Assembly: GCA_963682175.1 (NCBI GenBank)
Contig: OY821791.1
Span: 15,528,542 to 15,592,541, forward strand
DNA length: 64,000 nt
Origin: Triglochin maritima
Taxonomy: Eukaryota > Streptophyta > Magnoliopsida > Alismatales > Juncaginaceae
Direction: 5' to 3'
Below are positions 44,584 to 55,230 of the stretch, piece by piece. The notes below the pieces were generated by a model, which ran no database searches, had not been told where the DNA came from, and saw only the letters and a list, made by a program, of their open reading frames with translations. The position numbers were made by a program, and so were the translations under genes. Numbering within the stretch: the first letter of the stretch is position 1; the number at the start of each line of letters is the position of its first letter.

Positions 44584-46126
44584 TGATTGACATCATTTCA
44601 TGCTTATATTTGTACCTTATATCCATTATCTTACACCTAAGCAATGCTACGTGACGAGTTTTATGTTTAGTTTTCAGGAATAAAGAGGTTTGAAGAGAAG
44701 AGCCATGAAAGGACCCAAAAGAAGGAAAAATGACTTAATTGTGCGACCTGAGGACCAAGATGCAATGGAGAAGGACCTGATCGTAAGACCGAGGGACCTA
44801 AGAGCAAAGCAGGAAACTCCACACCATCATGAGAAGTATTTTGGCAATTCGATTCGGGTCGAAGCTCCAATAAACAAAGTAGACGCATCAAAGACCAACA
44901 AAGACCCCCAGGAAAGCCCACAACCAAAACCAACTCGATCTGGATCATATAGACCGCCAATTGGCGTTCTTGTACCGCTAATTGGCGGTCCATATGTCTC
45001 CAGATCCGCTAAGATTTGTGTTGGGCTTGTATTAGTGTATTCTGAGTCTATTTTTGGTATTGGTTTAGTCCCACATCGGGGGATTGTCCCGGATTAGCTT
45101 TTTCCATGCCTATAAATAGAACTCTTCACCTTCCATTGTAATCACCCATTGTTTGGTGGCATTCTCTCTACTAAGGAGTGAGCCTTGAAGTAATAACTCA
45201 AGGTGGAGAAGAGTGCTACCTTCAATGTGAGTCATTGTTAATAAAAGTTTATTTGTTTCTTTTAATCTTGTTTTGTTATGTTGCTTGTTTTGTGTGGGTT
45301 GCTTTACTTTGTTAATCTCTTGTTTAGTAATTTTAGTATCTTAGCTAAATGTTTCTTTACTTAGTCTAATCAGTAGTGTAATAAGTAGTGAGTAGTTCCA
45401 TCCCCATTTGGGGGGTGGAGAAATATGTGATATAATCATGTAGTGTATTAAGTGTGTGTTATCTTTATCCCTTGATCTTTATATGATTTCCATAACCATC
45501 TAATGTGTTTTCACTCTTATCTTTGATATGCTAATGCTCTTGAATGAAGCTTAGCTTATGCTTTGATTAGTGGACCTATTTTATGGGGAATGATAAGGTT
45601 AGGATATGGATGAACTTAATATTGGAAACACAATTTGTAGTGTATGTGCTCTTGTAGCCTTTACCTTAGCTAATGATGTCTTGTATGTTTTAATGATGTA
45701 GTGAAATCTTAATTCATGTAGAGGCATAGTAGGGTATAGTCTTTATACTTGAGTTCATGTAGCTTCATTCCAATTATTGTCTTGTATGTTTTAATGATGT
45801 AGTGTTACCTTAATTCATGTAGAGGCAAAGTTGGATGTAGTTTTATGATTTCATGCACTACATGTTGTGAGGAGCTTAATGAACACACACACACTTCTTT
45901 ATGTTCACATTATTTCTCCACCCCCTTTGGGGTTTAGTTTTCTTGCTTTTCTTCCGTTTCCATTTGCACCTTAGTGTAGTTTAGTGTAACCAACCTTTCT
46001 TCCCTTTCTTTACCTCTCGACTTCGCACAAACCAAGTGTCGACACACCTCCCAGTGGACGACCCGTATTTTCCACTGTTTCAACGCGGCCGTGCACTTGC
46101 GCTTAAATATAAAACGAGATCAATCA
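44584..46126 (+). repeat. 5' LTR of P2
   Basis: 1,543 bp. U3 palindrome pair 44952-44991, exact USE 45068-45078, TATA 45111-45118, AATAAA about 45240. Confidence 0.95.
45068..45118 (+). promoter_or_regulatory. LTR promoter of P2: exact snRNA-type USE plus TATA
   Basis: GTCCCACATCG (45068-45078), 32 bp, TATAAATA (45111-45118). The interval contains CGGGGGATTGTCCCGG, a short dyad. Matches the plant snRNA upstream sequence element RTCCCACATCG and the spacing class used by Pol II snRNA genes. Confidence 0.75.
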
Positions 46127-46132
46127 AGTTTT

Positions 46133-46150
46133 TGGCGCCGTTGCCGGGGA
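46133..46150 (+). other. PBS of P2 (tRNA-Asp)
   Basis: Perfect 18-nt complement of the tRNA-Asp 3' end. Confidence 0.95.
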
Positions 46151-47219
46151 GGTGCTCTGTCCAGACCTTGGTTTGGACGATTCGAGGGGTTTTTGATTTT
46201 TTGTTTCCAGTTTTGTTTAGTTTCAGAGAACCAGAACATCAAAGGGAGGCTACTAGGAAAGTTTGAGCAACAGAAGCCACAAAGAGACCGCCAATCAGCG
46301 GTTGGAGACCGCCAATTGGCGGCCTGGTAAGGGCTTCCTACTCTCAAATTTCCTCTGGTGGTTTATTGCTTTACTTTAGTTATCTGGGAGCCCAATTTTG
46401 CATGCTGTGATCTTTAGTTTGCTCCCAGATTTAATTTCAATCCCCTTTAATCAACTTGGACCATAAAACTCAAAGCAAAAGATTAGACTTCTTGCATTTG
46501 TCTTTTCTTTGCTTTACATTTTGTCGTTGATTGCTGGCGTGAGGTACGTGCACCCACATCCCTCATTCATGCATGTTTCGTTCATGCATTAGTTAGTAAG
46601 GTGCATCAGGACAAGAGTGAGAGAGCGTTTGATTGGAGCGATTGATTGCTAGATCTAGGATTAAATTGCTACTAAGGAGGGGCTGTCCCATAAAAGATAA
46701 GGTGGGGGATTTCATCACCCTTTCCTTGGCCCCAAAAATCACTCTTAATAAAACCTTAACTAAAAGCAAGTAGACATTGGCCCTAGGATTGAGGGCGCAC
46801 TAGTAGAGTAATCTAGTTGAGACCGTCATGACCTGATCAGCGTTGCCTACCTTGTCGATAGTAGGAGGTACTGGATCTCCGGATCTGGTATCACTTGCTG
46901 GGCATTGTGGTCCTCGTTGTAGGGAGGTGAGACGTGTCGAGGCTAGTGACCTCGAAGTTAGGCGTCGTCTAGCCTAAGGACCCATTGCCTTACATTGTTT
47001 GAGTCGTGCTTGCTAGTTAGGCTTCTACCTGATCCCATTACCCACGCTAGCTCTAGGATTCTTCCCTTCTCCTCTGAGTCATCTTCTTCTCACCATCTTC
47101 TACGTTATAGTCTCCTCCCCTTTACACTCTCTGGTAGAGTTTTAGGGTCGAGTCGAGCACTTTTTGCGAGCTTGGCCTCGTGGTGGTCAGAGTGATCGAC
47201 TCGAGAGTTCTTTGTTGAG
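46151..47219 (+). other. Leader of P2
   Basis: Palindrome pair 46286-46324 followed at once by CTGGTAAGG (GT at 46327), a second donor-like GAGGTACGTG (GT at 46544), and the conserved block 46701-46720 (GGTGGGGGATTTCATCACCC). Noncoding. Confidence 0.7.
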
Positions 47220-47996
47220 ATGGATGGTTACATGGGCGACCATCCATATCATTGTTGGGACCAGGACGATTCTCCCTGGTACTCTGGACCCATGCAACCT
47301 GGGGGGGCTCAGACTAACACCCCGTATGATTGGGACGATCGCAATTTTGTGACTGAGCAGTCTTCATATTGGGGTAACATGAGAGAGGCACTGACTGCTA
47401 GACCACAATCTAGTTATGTCGGATCATATGCTGGTCAACAAACTGAGATATTACAACAAACTTTGGCCTCTTTCATGCGTATGGCAGACGACATGAGTGC
47501 ACCGGTGGCTCCAGTAGCCGTACCGTGCGACTGTTGTGGGTTGAGTGGTCATGTTATCGGGGAATGTCCTTATGTTCCCCCTGAGCCTGAGTATGAACAC
47601 ACATTTTCCCAAAATGCTCATTATGACCATTATGCATCTGCATACAACCCGAGAGTGATGGATTCGTGGGGAGACAATTCTTATCCAAATTCTTATACCT
47701 CATTTTCACCCCCGTATCCTCCTCCCGAATACCTAGAATTCTACCAACACCCCACTTCAAATCATTGGACTCATTCTCAGCCCATCAACACCCAACCCCA
47801 AAATTTCCCAAGCTCTGACTTGGACCTCACTGTTGACCCCAAATTTGATTCCTTTAAACAAACCCTCCAAACATTCATGGAAACCACTCAAACTTTATTG
47901 AAGTCCAACTTGAATTCCTTGCAAAATATGGAATTGCAAGTGAGTCAAATGACACTACAATTCCATGAACGTGAGGAGGGTCACCTTTCTTGTTAA
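47220..47996 (+). CDS. Short Gag-like protein of P2 with CCHC knuckle (258 aa)
   Basis: An intact frame with an acidic/aromatic N-terminus, a segment like the post-capsid gag region (EILQQTLASFMRMADDMS), and a knuckle CDCCGLSGHVIGEC (C-X2-C-X4-H-X4-C). A Pro/Tyr-rich disordered stretch follows, and a C-terminal coil (LNSLQNMELQVSQMTLQFHE) that matches the QLAQSVHERE coil of P1. The capsid domain and protease are missing. The product could bind RNA but not build a capsid alone. The start is the first ATG; an upstream frame (47164) matches the N-terminus of M2 but is out of frame. Confidence 0.7.
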   Translation: MDGYMGDHPYHCWDQDDSPWYSGPMQPGGAQTNTPYDWDDRNFVTEQSSYWGNMREALTARPQSSYVGSYAGQQTEILQQTLASFMRMADDMSAPVAPVAVPCDCCGLSGHVIGECPYVPPEPEYEHTFSQNAHYDHYASAYNPRVMDSWGDNSYPNSYTSFSPPYPPPEYLEFYQHPTSNHWTHSQPINTQPQNFPSSDLDLTVDPKFDSFKQTLQTFMETTQTLLKSNLNSLQNMELQVSQMTLQFHEREEGHLSC

Positions 47997-48730
47997 CATG
48001 GGATTCATCTTTTGATATCGAACCACCACCACATCCACAAATTCAAAGCACAATCTTTCAAAGTCAAACTCCTAGTCAGTCTGAGGGACTTGGGGTTTCA
48101 ATTCACGATCACTTAGTGGAGGATTCGATTCAAATTGAGAATAACTTGGACCAGCCTCATTATGAGTCGGCACAGGATTGTGCCTTATCTTTTTGTCCCG
48201 TGGCCCTTGAGCCACATGATCTTCATATTGTGCCTATTAAGGACTCACCTCTGGTGGAGCAAGAGCTCCCTAATACCCTCAATTTCAAACAACCTGATGA
48301 GAGTTTGCCTCTCACTATTGTTCCTCATCATCTTGGAAATGATGGAACATCAAACAACTACATTGCTCATGAGGGTATTAGGAGTTCCTTGGAGGATACT
48401 TTTGGTATGAGACCCACTTCCTGTTCTCCTGGTGAGTTGGACATGCATAACGAGGTGCTTGACCTCGTTCCGACCCACCAGCCTGTTGGTTGGAGAGTTT
48501 GGATTGACGATCATAACTTCAGCAGCGCAACGAGAGAAACTCTTCTTCCGTTGCCCCTCATTTCCCACACTCTTGAGTGGTTCAAGCTCTTTAAGTTTGA
48601 TCCTTTGAATGAGACGCCTTTGCGTCCAATTCATGAATCTCTCATTTCATCCGGTGCTCTTTGTGAAGGGGGGCCACGCATGCGTATTCTGGCCCCGCGT
48701 GGTGTCAAGTTCCCTTTCCAAGTGCATTGA
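47990..48730 (+). CDS. Family-A C-terminal domain frame of P2
   Basis: An open frame in -1 relative to gag, overlapping its end by 7 nt. It has no ATG at its start, so it is probably the downstream part of a once continuous protein joined by the deletion that removed the protease. It contains ALSFCPVALEPH, the core HQPVGWRVWIDD, and ends KFPFQVH. The core matches P1, M1 and M0. No slippery heptamer is evident, so translation by frameshifting is unproven. Confidence 0.5.
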   Translation: MLTWDSSFDIEPPPHPQIQSTIFQSQTPSQSEGLGVSIHDHLVEDSIQIENNLDQPHYESAQDCALSFCPVALEPHDLHIVPIKDSPLVEQELPNTLNFKQPDESLPLTIVPHHLGNDGTSNNYIAHEGIRSSLEDTFGMRPTSCSPGELDMHNEVLDLVPTHQPVGWRVWIDDHNFSSATRETLLPLPLISHTLEWFKLFKFDPLNETPLRPIHESLISSGALCEGGPRMRILAPRGVKFPFQVH

Positions 48731-50351
48731 CCCACTCTTGAGGTTCCCATTTAATGTCTTTTGACAAATGAAGATGGGAACTTATGTTTGTACATACTTA
48801 TAAAAAATAAAAAAAATAAACAAACAAAAAAAAACAATAAAAGACTCCTTCAGTGAGCATCGATTGTTGTGAGCCCCAACCCTTGTGTATTTGGGCTCCA
48901 TTTCTTTCACGTATTTGTATCCCTTCTTTAACATCTCACAGGTTTTGAGGGAATTCGGGTTGTGTCCATCAACATGACCATGAACTTCCCTTTGTACTTC
49001 ATGTTTGTGAGATCTTTCCTTTTTCATGCATAAATCCATGTAGTCTTTTGCTCACATTCATTGAGGACAATGCATGAAGTAGGTGTGGGGGGTGTTTTAC
49101 GTGTGTACATAGTTGAGTCTTTTTCCTTTAATTTTGTTTTCTTTTGTTTGCATTGTTAGGGTCATGATAGTGTGCTGCATTTAATATCGATATATCTGCT
49201 TGCCATGATCCTTGGGTGACTTGTCTTCTTTTGCTTGCCTAGTGCTTCGAAATTTTCACATTTCTTTCAAAATATTCATGTGTTTGCGAAAGAAAATGTT
49301 TTGTGGGTTTTGCGTGTGTTTAGAATTTGCAAAACCGATGAGAGGCAAAGTAAAAAGAAAGCTCCCAAAATTGTCTTGAACTTGATGCATTAGGATATCT
49401 AGTACGTGGCTTTAGGATTTATCGAGTCGTTAGGATGCACCCCAGTTTTCCTTTGGGGGTGAGTAATCATAGGGTTTCAGTGCTCAAACATTCAAAGAAG
49501 TCCACCCTGAACCAAGTGAGTCAATAATTCGTGTTTGTTAATTTAGGAAGTTTGTTGTAGTCAAGGACCCTCTTAATCTTGTTGTGAGACATTAGTGTAG
49601 GGGTTTTGGTTCATGTGTAGATAAGAAATAAGTGAGTAGATGTTCTCTCTTCTCGCACGGCTCCTATCACTCGGGAAACTAGGTCTGAGGGGATTTTGTG
49701 CCTGGTGCTTTCGAGTCATCTGACTTGGGATGCGCCGACCGAACTCCCGTTACACGGGTGGTAGGGATTGCCCTATGTGGAGATTTGGGGAAAGGTGTAC
49801 GTGATAGTGTAAGTCCTCATGGGCAATGATGCACGAAACCTGACCCTGGGAGAACGAAGCTCCAACTAATAAAAAGAAAAAAAAGAAGAAAAAAAATGTG
49901 AAAAGAAACAAGAAAAAAATGGTAATACAAATAAGAACCTTAATGGACCTTACACTTTGTATCACTTGAGGATCTTGAGGTTGTCCATGTCTTTTACTTA
50001 ATTCCTTATTTAACTAACATGAATGGTTCATTAAGTTAGGTGTGTGGATTGATTACCTATATAGAGTCGGCCCGTAGGATTACCGCGTCCAATGATCGAC
50101 AACATATGTCCAACAAGTCGAGTGTCTAGATTGAATAATGCATCTTGTTCGGATTTTGTGGGTGTATCCGCTGAAAACCCTCAGGAGACAACACTCCTCC
50201 TCCTTGGCAACAAGGAGGTTTAACGGCTTATTGCACGTGCTAAGTGCAACCGTGATTCCTACGAAAGTGAGTTAGGATTTCTTGTTTTTTGTTTGCTTTT
50301 CTATTTCTTTGTTTTGCTCGGGACTAGCAAAAACTTAGGTGTGGGGGTATT
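48731..50351 (+). other. 3' noncoding region of P2
   Basis: Internal PPT 49079-49094 in the GAGGACAATGCATGAAGT context; hairpins 50199-50218 (loop GCAA) and about 50231-50249; 3' PPT 50336-50351. No coding frame. Confidence 0.75.
50199..50249 (+). ncRNA. Two-hairpin RNA element of P2 (GCAA tetraloop)
   Basis: Stem CCTCCTTG/CAAGGAGG with GCAA loop, followed by TTGCAC/GTGCAA with a 7-nt loop. Confidence 0.65.
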
Positions 50352-51867
50352 TGATTGACATCATTTCATGCTTATATTTGTACCTTATATCCATTATCTT
50401 ACACCTAAGCAATGCTACGTGACGAGTTTTATGTTTAGTTTTCAGGAATAAAGAGGTTTGAAGAGAAGAGCCATGAAAGCACACAAAAGCAGGAAAAATG
50501 ACTTAATTGTGAGACCTGAGGACCAAGATGCAATGGAGAAGGACCAGATCGTAAGACCGAAGGACCTAAGAGCAAAACAGGAAACTCCACACCATCATGA
50601 GGAGTATTTTGGCAATTCGATTCGGGTCAGAGCTCCAATAAACAAAGTAGATGCATCAAAGACCAACAAAGACCCCAGGAAAGCCCACAACCAAAACCAA
50701 CTCGATCTGGATCATATAGACCGCCAATTGGCGGTCCATATGTCTCCAGATCCGCTAAGATTTGTGCTGGGCTTGTATTAGTGTATTCTTAGTCTAGTTT
50801 TGGTATTGGTTTAGTCCCACATTGGGGGATTGTCCCGGATTAGCTTTTTCCATGCCTATAAATAGAACTCTTCACCTTCCATTGTAATCACCCATTGTTT
50901 GGTGGCATTCTCTCTACTAAGGAGTGAGCCTTGAAGCAATAACTCAAGGTGGAGAAGAGTGCAACCTTCAATCTGAGTCATTGTTAATAAAAGTTTATTT
51001 GTTTCTTTTAATCTTGTTTTGTTATGTTGCTTGTTTTGTGTGGGTTGCTTTACTTTGTTAATCTATTGTTTAGTAATTTTAGTATCTTAGTTAAATGTTT
51101 TCTTTACTTAGTCTAATCAGTAGTGTAATGAGTAGTGAGTAGTTCCATCCCCATTTGGGGGGTGGAGAAATATGTGATATAATCATGTAGTGTATTAAGT
51201 GTGTGTTATCTTTATTCCTTGAGCTTTATATGATTTCCATAACCATCTAATGGGTTTTCACTCTTATCTTTGATATGCTAATGCTCTTGAATGAAGCTTA
51301 GCTTGTGCTTTGATTAGTGGACCTATTTTATGGGGAATGATAAGTTAGGATATGGATGAAGTTAATATTGGAAACACAATTTGTAGTGTATGTGCTCTTG
51401 TTGCCTTTACCTTAGCTAATGTCTTGTATGTTTTAATGATGTAGTGAAATCTTAATTCATGTAGAGGCATAGTAGGGTATAGTCTTTATACTTGAGTTCA
51501 TGTAGCTTCATTCCAATTATTGTCTTGTATGTTTTAATGATGTAGTCTTATCTTAATTTATGTAGAGGCAAAGTTGGATGTAGTTTTATGATTTCATGCA
51601 CTACATGTTGTGAGGAGCTTAATGAACACACACACTAATTTATGTTCACATTATTTCTCTACCCCTTTTGGGGTTTAGTTTTCTTGCTTTTCTTCCGTTT
51701 CCATTTGCACCTTAGTGTAGTTTAGTGTAACCAACCTTTCTTCCCTTTCTTTACCTCTTGCATTCGCACAAACCAAGTGTCGACACACCTCCCAGTGGAC
51801 GACCCGTATTTGCCACCGCTTCAACACGGTCGTGCACTTGCGGTTAAATATAAAACGAGATCAATTA
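50352..51867 (+). repeat. 3' LTR of P2
   Basis: 1,516 bp. Has one U3 palindrome (50717-50735) where the 5' LTR has two. One-mismatch USE 50814-50824 and TATA 50857-50864, 32 bp apart. The terminal TCAATCA is changed to TCAATTA. Confidence 0.95.
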
Positions 51868-52200
51868 CTCAACTATGTACACACGTAAAACACCCCCCAC
51901 ACCTACTTCATGCATTGTCCTCAATGAATGTCAGCAAAAGACTACATGGATTTATGCATGAAAAAGAATAGATCTCACCAACATGAAGTACACAGGGAAG
52001 TTGATGGCTATGTTGATGGACACAACCCATATTCCCTCAAAACCTGTGAGATGCTAAGGAAGGGATACAAATACGTGAAAGAATTGGGGCCCAAATACTC
52101 AAGGGTTGGGGCCCACAACAACTGATGCTCACTGAAGGAGTCTTCTCGTTTTTTTCTTCTTTTTTAACTATGTACAATATTGGGCTTCCATCTTCATATG
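51868..52200 (-). other. M2 internal PPT region
   Basis: Noncoding; minus-strand internal PPT at 51906-51891 with its conserved upstream context. Confidence 0.7.
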
Positions 52201-55200
52201 TCAAGGGACATCAAATGGGAACTCGTCGTCGCTCGAGCCAGAAATGCACATGCATGGGCTCGCAACATACAAAACAGAATTGTTTGACCACCTGACACCC
52301 TTATATGCATTGTGGTTGTTCGATGCCTCTTGAGAGTTAGCAGAAGAGAAGGCATGAATGAGAGGTGAACCTCTATCAGGTTGAAGGGTATCAGGTGGTT
52401 GATTCTTAACCCACATGGGATCCTCAGCAGATACAGAATGAATAGCATTTGGCCCAGAGGCCATAAAAATGTTATCTGGTGGCTCAAAAGCCACGAGATC
52501 AGACGAATGTGGCTCAAGGGCCACGTGATCAAAAGAAGGTGGCTCAAGGGCCAGGTGATCAAAAGAAGGTGGCTCAAGGGCCAGGTGATCAAAAGAAGGT
52601 GGCTAAAGGGCCACCTGATCAAAAGATAAGGCACCTTCTTGTGCCAGTTCAGGTGAAACATCTTCACCACCTTTAGGATCTCCATCGAACAATTCTCTAA
52701 AGTACTTGAAGGTGCCCTCAACTTCACTATCATCCATGCCCTGGATAAGGTTGACCCCAACAGGGTCATTGAAGGCACCTGGCTTCTTGCGACAATTGAT
52801 CAATGCATTGGAATCAACGCATTGACTACCATAAGTCAAGTGCATCATACCATTGCGACAATTGATCAATGCATTGGAAGTCGCAAGGAATGGTCACCCC
52901 AGAATGATAGGAATTTGTCCAAGTGGGTTTGGCACAGGTTCAGTATCCAAGACAAAGAAGTCGACTGGATAAATGAACTCTCCCACTTTGATTAGCACGT
53001 CTTCCACCACACCCCTTGGTTTCTTCATAGACCTATCAACCAATTGAAGAGTGGTCTTTGTTTGTTTGAGGTCTCTAAGACCGAGGTGGACGTAAACAGA
53101 ATGTGGCAGAAGATTAACAGATGCACCAAGGTCCAATAAGGCACGATGTATGGGCACATCACCAATCACACAAGAGATAGTAGGACAACTAGGGTCCTTA
53201 TACTTGACTTGCATGGGTTGTGCCAACAAAGAACTCACGTTAGCCGCAAGAAAAGCTTTCTAAGAAACATGAGTTTCTCTCTTCTTGGTGCATAAGTCCT
53301 TGAGAACCTTGGCATAAGGTGGCATTTGTTGAATCACCTCCAAAAGAGGGATATTCACCTTAACTTGCCGAAACATCTCACGCATCTTGTCATGCTGATC
53401 CGAGGTTTTCTTTTTAAGATTCTCTGGGAATGGCTCCTTCGAGGCATAAGAGTGTTGCGAAGGAAGATCAGAATTCTGGTCCAAAGAAGCATGAGTGGGC
53501 ACCTCAGAATCTGATTCCTTCATCACAAGAGGAGACAAGGGGACCTCTGGGTTTGGCCCCTTTGTCGAAGGAAAAGTAGAAGGAACCTCAGGATCAGGCT
53601 CCTTCCTGGAAGTATTGGTGGAGGGAACCTCAGGATCTGGCTTCCTCAGAGATGCAGGTATCACTGCAGGTCTGGTGACACCAAGAGATGGTGATGACAA
53701 GGAAGACACCCCAATGTGGTTATCCACCTCCTTACCAGACCTCAAAGTATGAATCACATTAATATGATGGGTCGGTTAAGAGGTAGCGTGAGGTATATGT
53801 GGCCTTCCTTGAGAGTGGATATCCCGAGGATTCACCTCGGGTTGACTCGGTAACTGGCACTTCTCGCGTTCATGGAGCTGAGTAGCCAACTGGCTAACTT
53901 GCATTTCCAAAGCCTTGACAGTACTTTGCATGCTCTGCAAGAATGCTTGAAGGGTAGGATCACAAGAAGGGTTCTTCGGGTCAACCCGCGGGGGTGGTGG
54001 AGTTTGTCTAGAATAACCCAACGATGAGGTCTGAGGAGATTGGTAAGTATAATGCTGAGACCTTTGATGTGGGGGTTGGTAGGTCGCCGATGGGCGTGGA
54101 GGTTGATAAGGTGGAGGTTGAGGTTGAGCGTGCGAGCTCTGACTGTTACCCCCACTCGGCCCCGAAGAGAAGTTAGGATGGTTATGCCATCCCGGGTTGT
54201 AGGAGTGACTATACGAGTCGTTACGGGGCCCCTGTTGATACATCGCATTTGCATGCTCAGTATCCCTTGGAGCGTAAGCGCAATCCAAGTCATCATAGCC
54301 CGTAAGTCCACACCTACCACGTCCAGGAGTAGCAACCAGAGCTACAGGAGCTCGGTCCAACTCTAAACTCTCAATCCTACGCATGAGAGCAGCCATTTTT
54401 GCCTCAGACGCGATAGATGACTCAACTTGATAAGACCCAGCTCGACCAAAAGACCTGGCGGTTGGTGGCTCTCTCATGGTGTCCCACTCGAAGGTACGTT
54501 CAGCCATTGACTCAAAAGTGTCTCATGCCTCCTTGATGGGTTTTATTTGGAAGTCACCCTGACACATCGACTCCAACAATGTGCGGGTGTTGTAGTTGAT
54601 GCCCTCATAAATAATCTAGCACAACTGCCATAGCTCAAGTCCATGATGAGGGCACTTCTAGAGAAGGTCCTTGAACCTCTCAAAGAAATCATGAAAAGAT
54701 TCGGTCTCAGCCTGATACATTTGATGCATCTGGTGCCGTATCTGTTGAGTTTTCCATTGAGGGAAAAATCTCTTCAGAAATACGGTCACAAAGTCATCCC
54801 AAGACCGAATAAAGCTCGTCGGGAGGCTGTACATCCATTTCTTCACGTTATCCTTCAACGCGAAAGAAATCATCCTCAACTAGACTGAATCCTCGTCAAG
54901 TTGTTGAAGCTTGAAGATGGAGCATACTTCCTCGAATTCGCGTATAAAAATATATGGATCCTCCTTATTGGTAGTAAAGGTTGGAAGCATGCTCACATAT
55001 TGAGGTTTCAGCTCATAGTTGTTCCCGCGAGCAGGGGGAAGAACTAAGCAAGAAGGCTGCGCGGCCCTAACAGGATGGGTCCGCTCCCACAAAGTCATCG
55101 GTCTATCCTGTCGAGCTAATGGTTGTGGTGCACCAAGAACTCGATCCTGACCGACTCTCCCTTCCTCTCGAGTCAGAGTAGGAGGAGAAGGAGGTCTACA

Positions 55201-55230
55201 TGGTGGTGGGAGCGGACCGAGGTAATCCAT
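52201..55230 (-). pseudogene. Gag-protease of M2: one reading frame broken by about eight stops
   Basis: A single frame from 55230 to 52201 covers RAAQPSCLVLPP, capsid domain about 55020-54550, a degenerate knuckle near 54310 (first Cys and the His lost: GRGRCGLTGYDDLDC), P/Q-rich linker, and coil VKALEMQVSQLATQLHEREK. A charged repeat region with EVPST/PDPEVP units follows, then the protease with DLGASVNLLPHSVY near 53120, and the C-terminal domain ending FPFDVP. Premature stops lie at 54880, 54658, near 54617, near 54525, 53776, 53260 and 52894. At least four fit C-to-T or G-to-A changes of Gln, Arg or Trp codons. I see no frameshift. Confidence 0.85.
52479..52620. repeat. 30-bp tandem repeat inside the M2 C-terminal domain
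   Basis: Units of about 30 bp built on GGTGGCTCAAGGGCCA and GTGATCAAAAGAA occur about four times, keeping frame. They lie in the segment following ALSFDQVALEPH. Confidence 0.8.

Larger units (their letters stand above)
44579..51872 (+). mobile_element. P2: family-A gag element nested in M2, TSD CTCAA
   Basis: Body 44584-51867 (7,284 bp), with CTCAA at 44579-44583 and 51868-51872. Two LTRs, PBS, leader, a short gag frame, a C-terminal-domain frame, and a 3' noncoding region with both PPTs. Capsid domain, protease and pol are absent, yet all cis signals are intact. Confidence 0.95.

Noticed and set aside
44261..44644. Hydrophobic 127-aa minus frame, possible membrane protein
   Set aside because: It crosses the boundary into P2's LTR; the other frame gives a plausible copia coiled coil ending at 44439.
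45068..45118. USE plus TATA taken as an actual snRNA gene
   Set aside because: Nothing downstream resembles a U-snRNA, and the motif recurs at the same place in every family-A LTR.
47980..48000. Programmed -1 frameshift between P2 gag and the next frame
   Set aside because: No X XXY YYZ heptamer or obvious pseudoknot; the overlap coincides with a deletion junction relative to M2.
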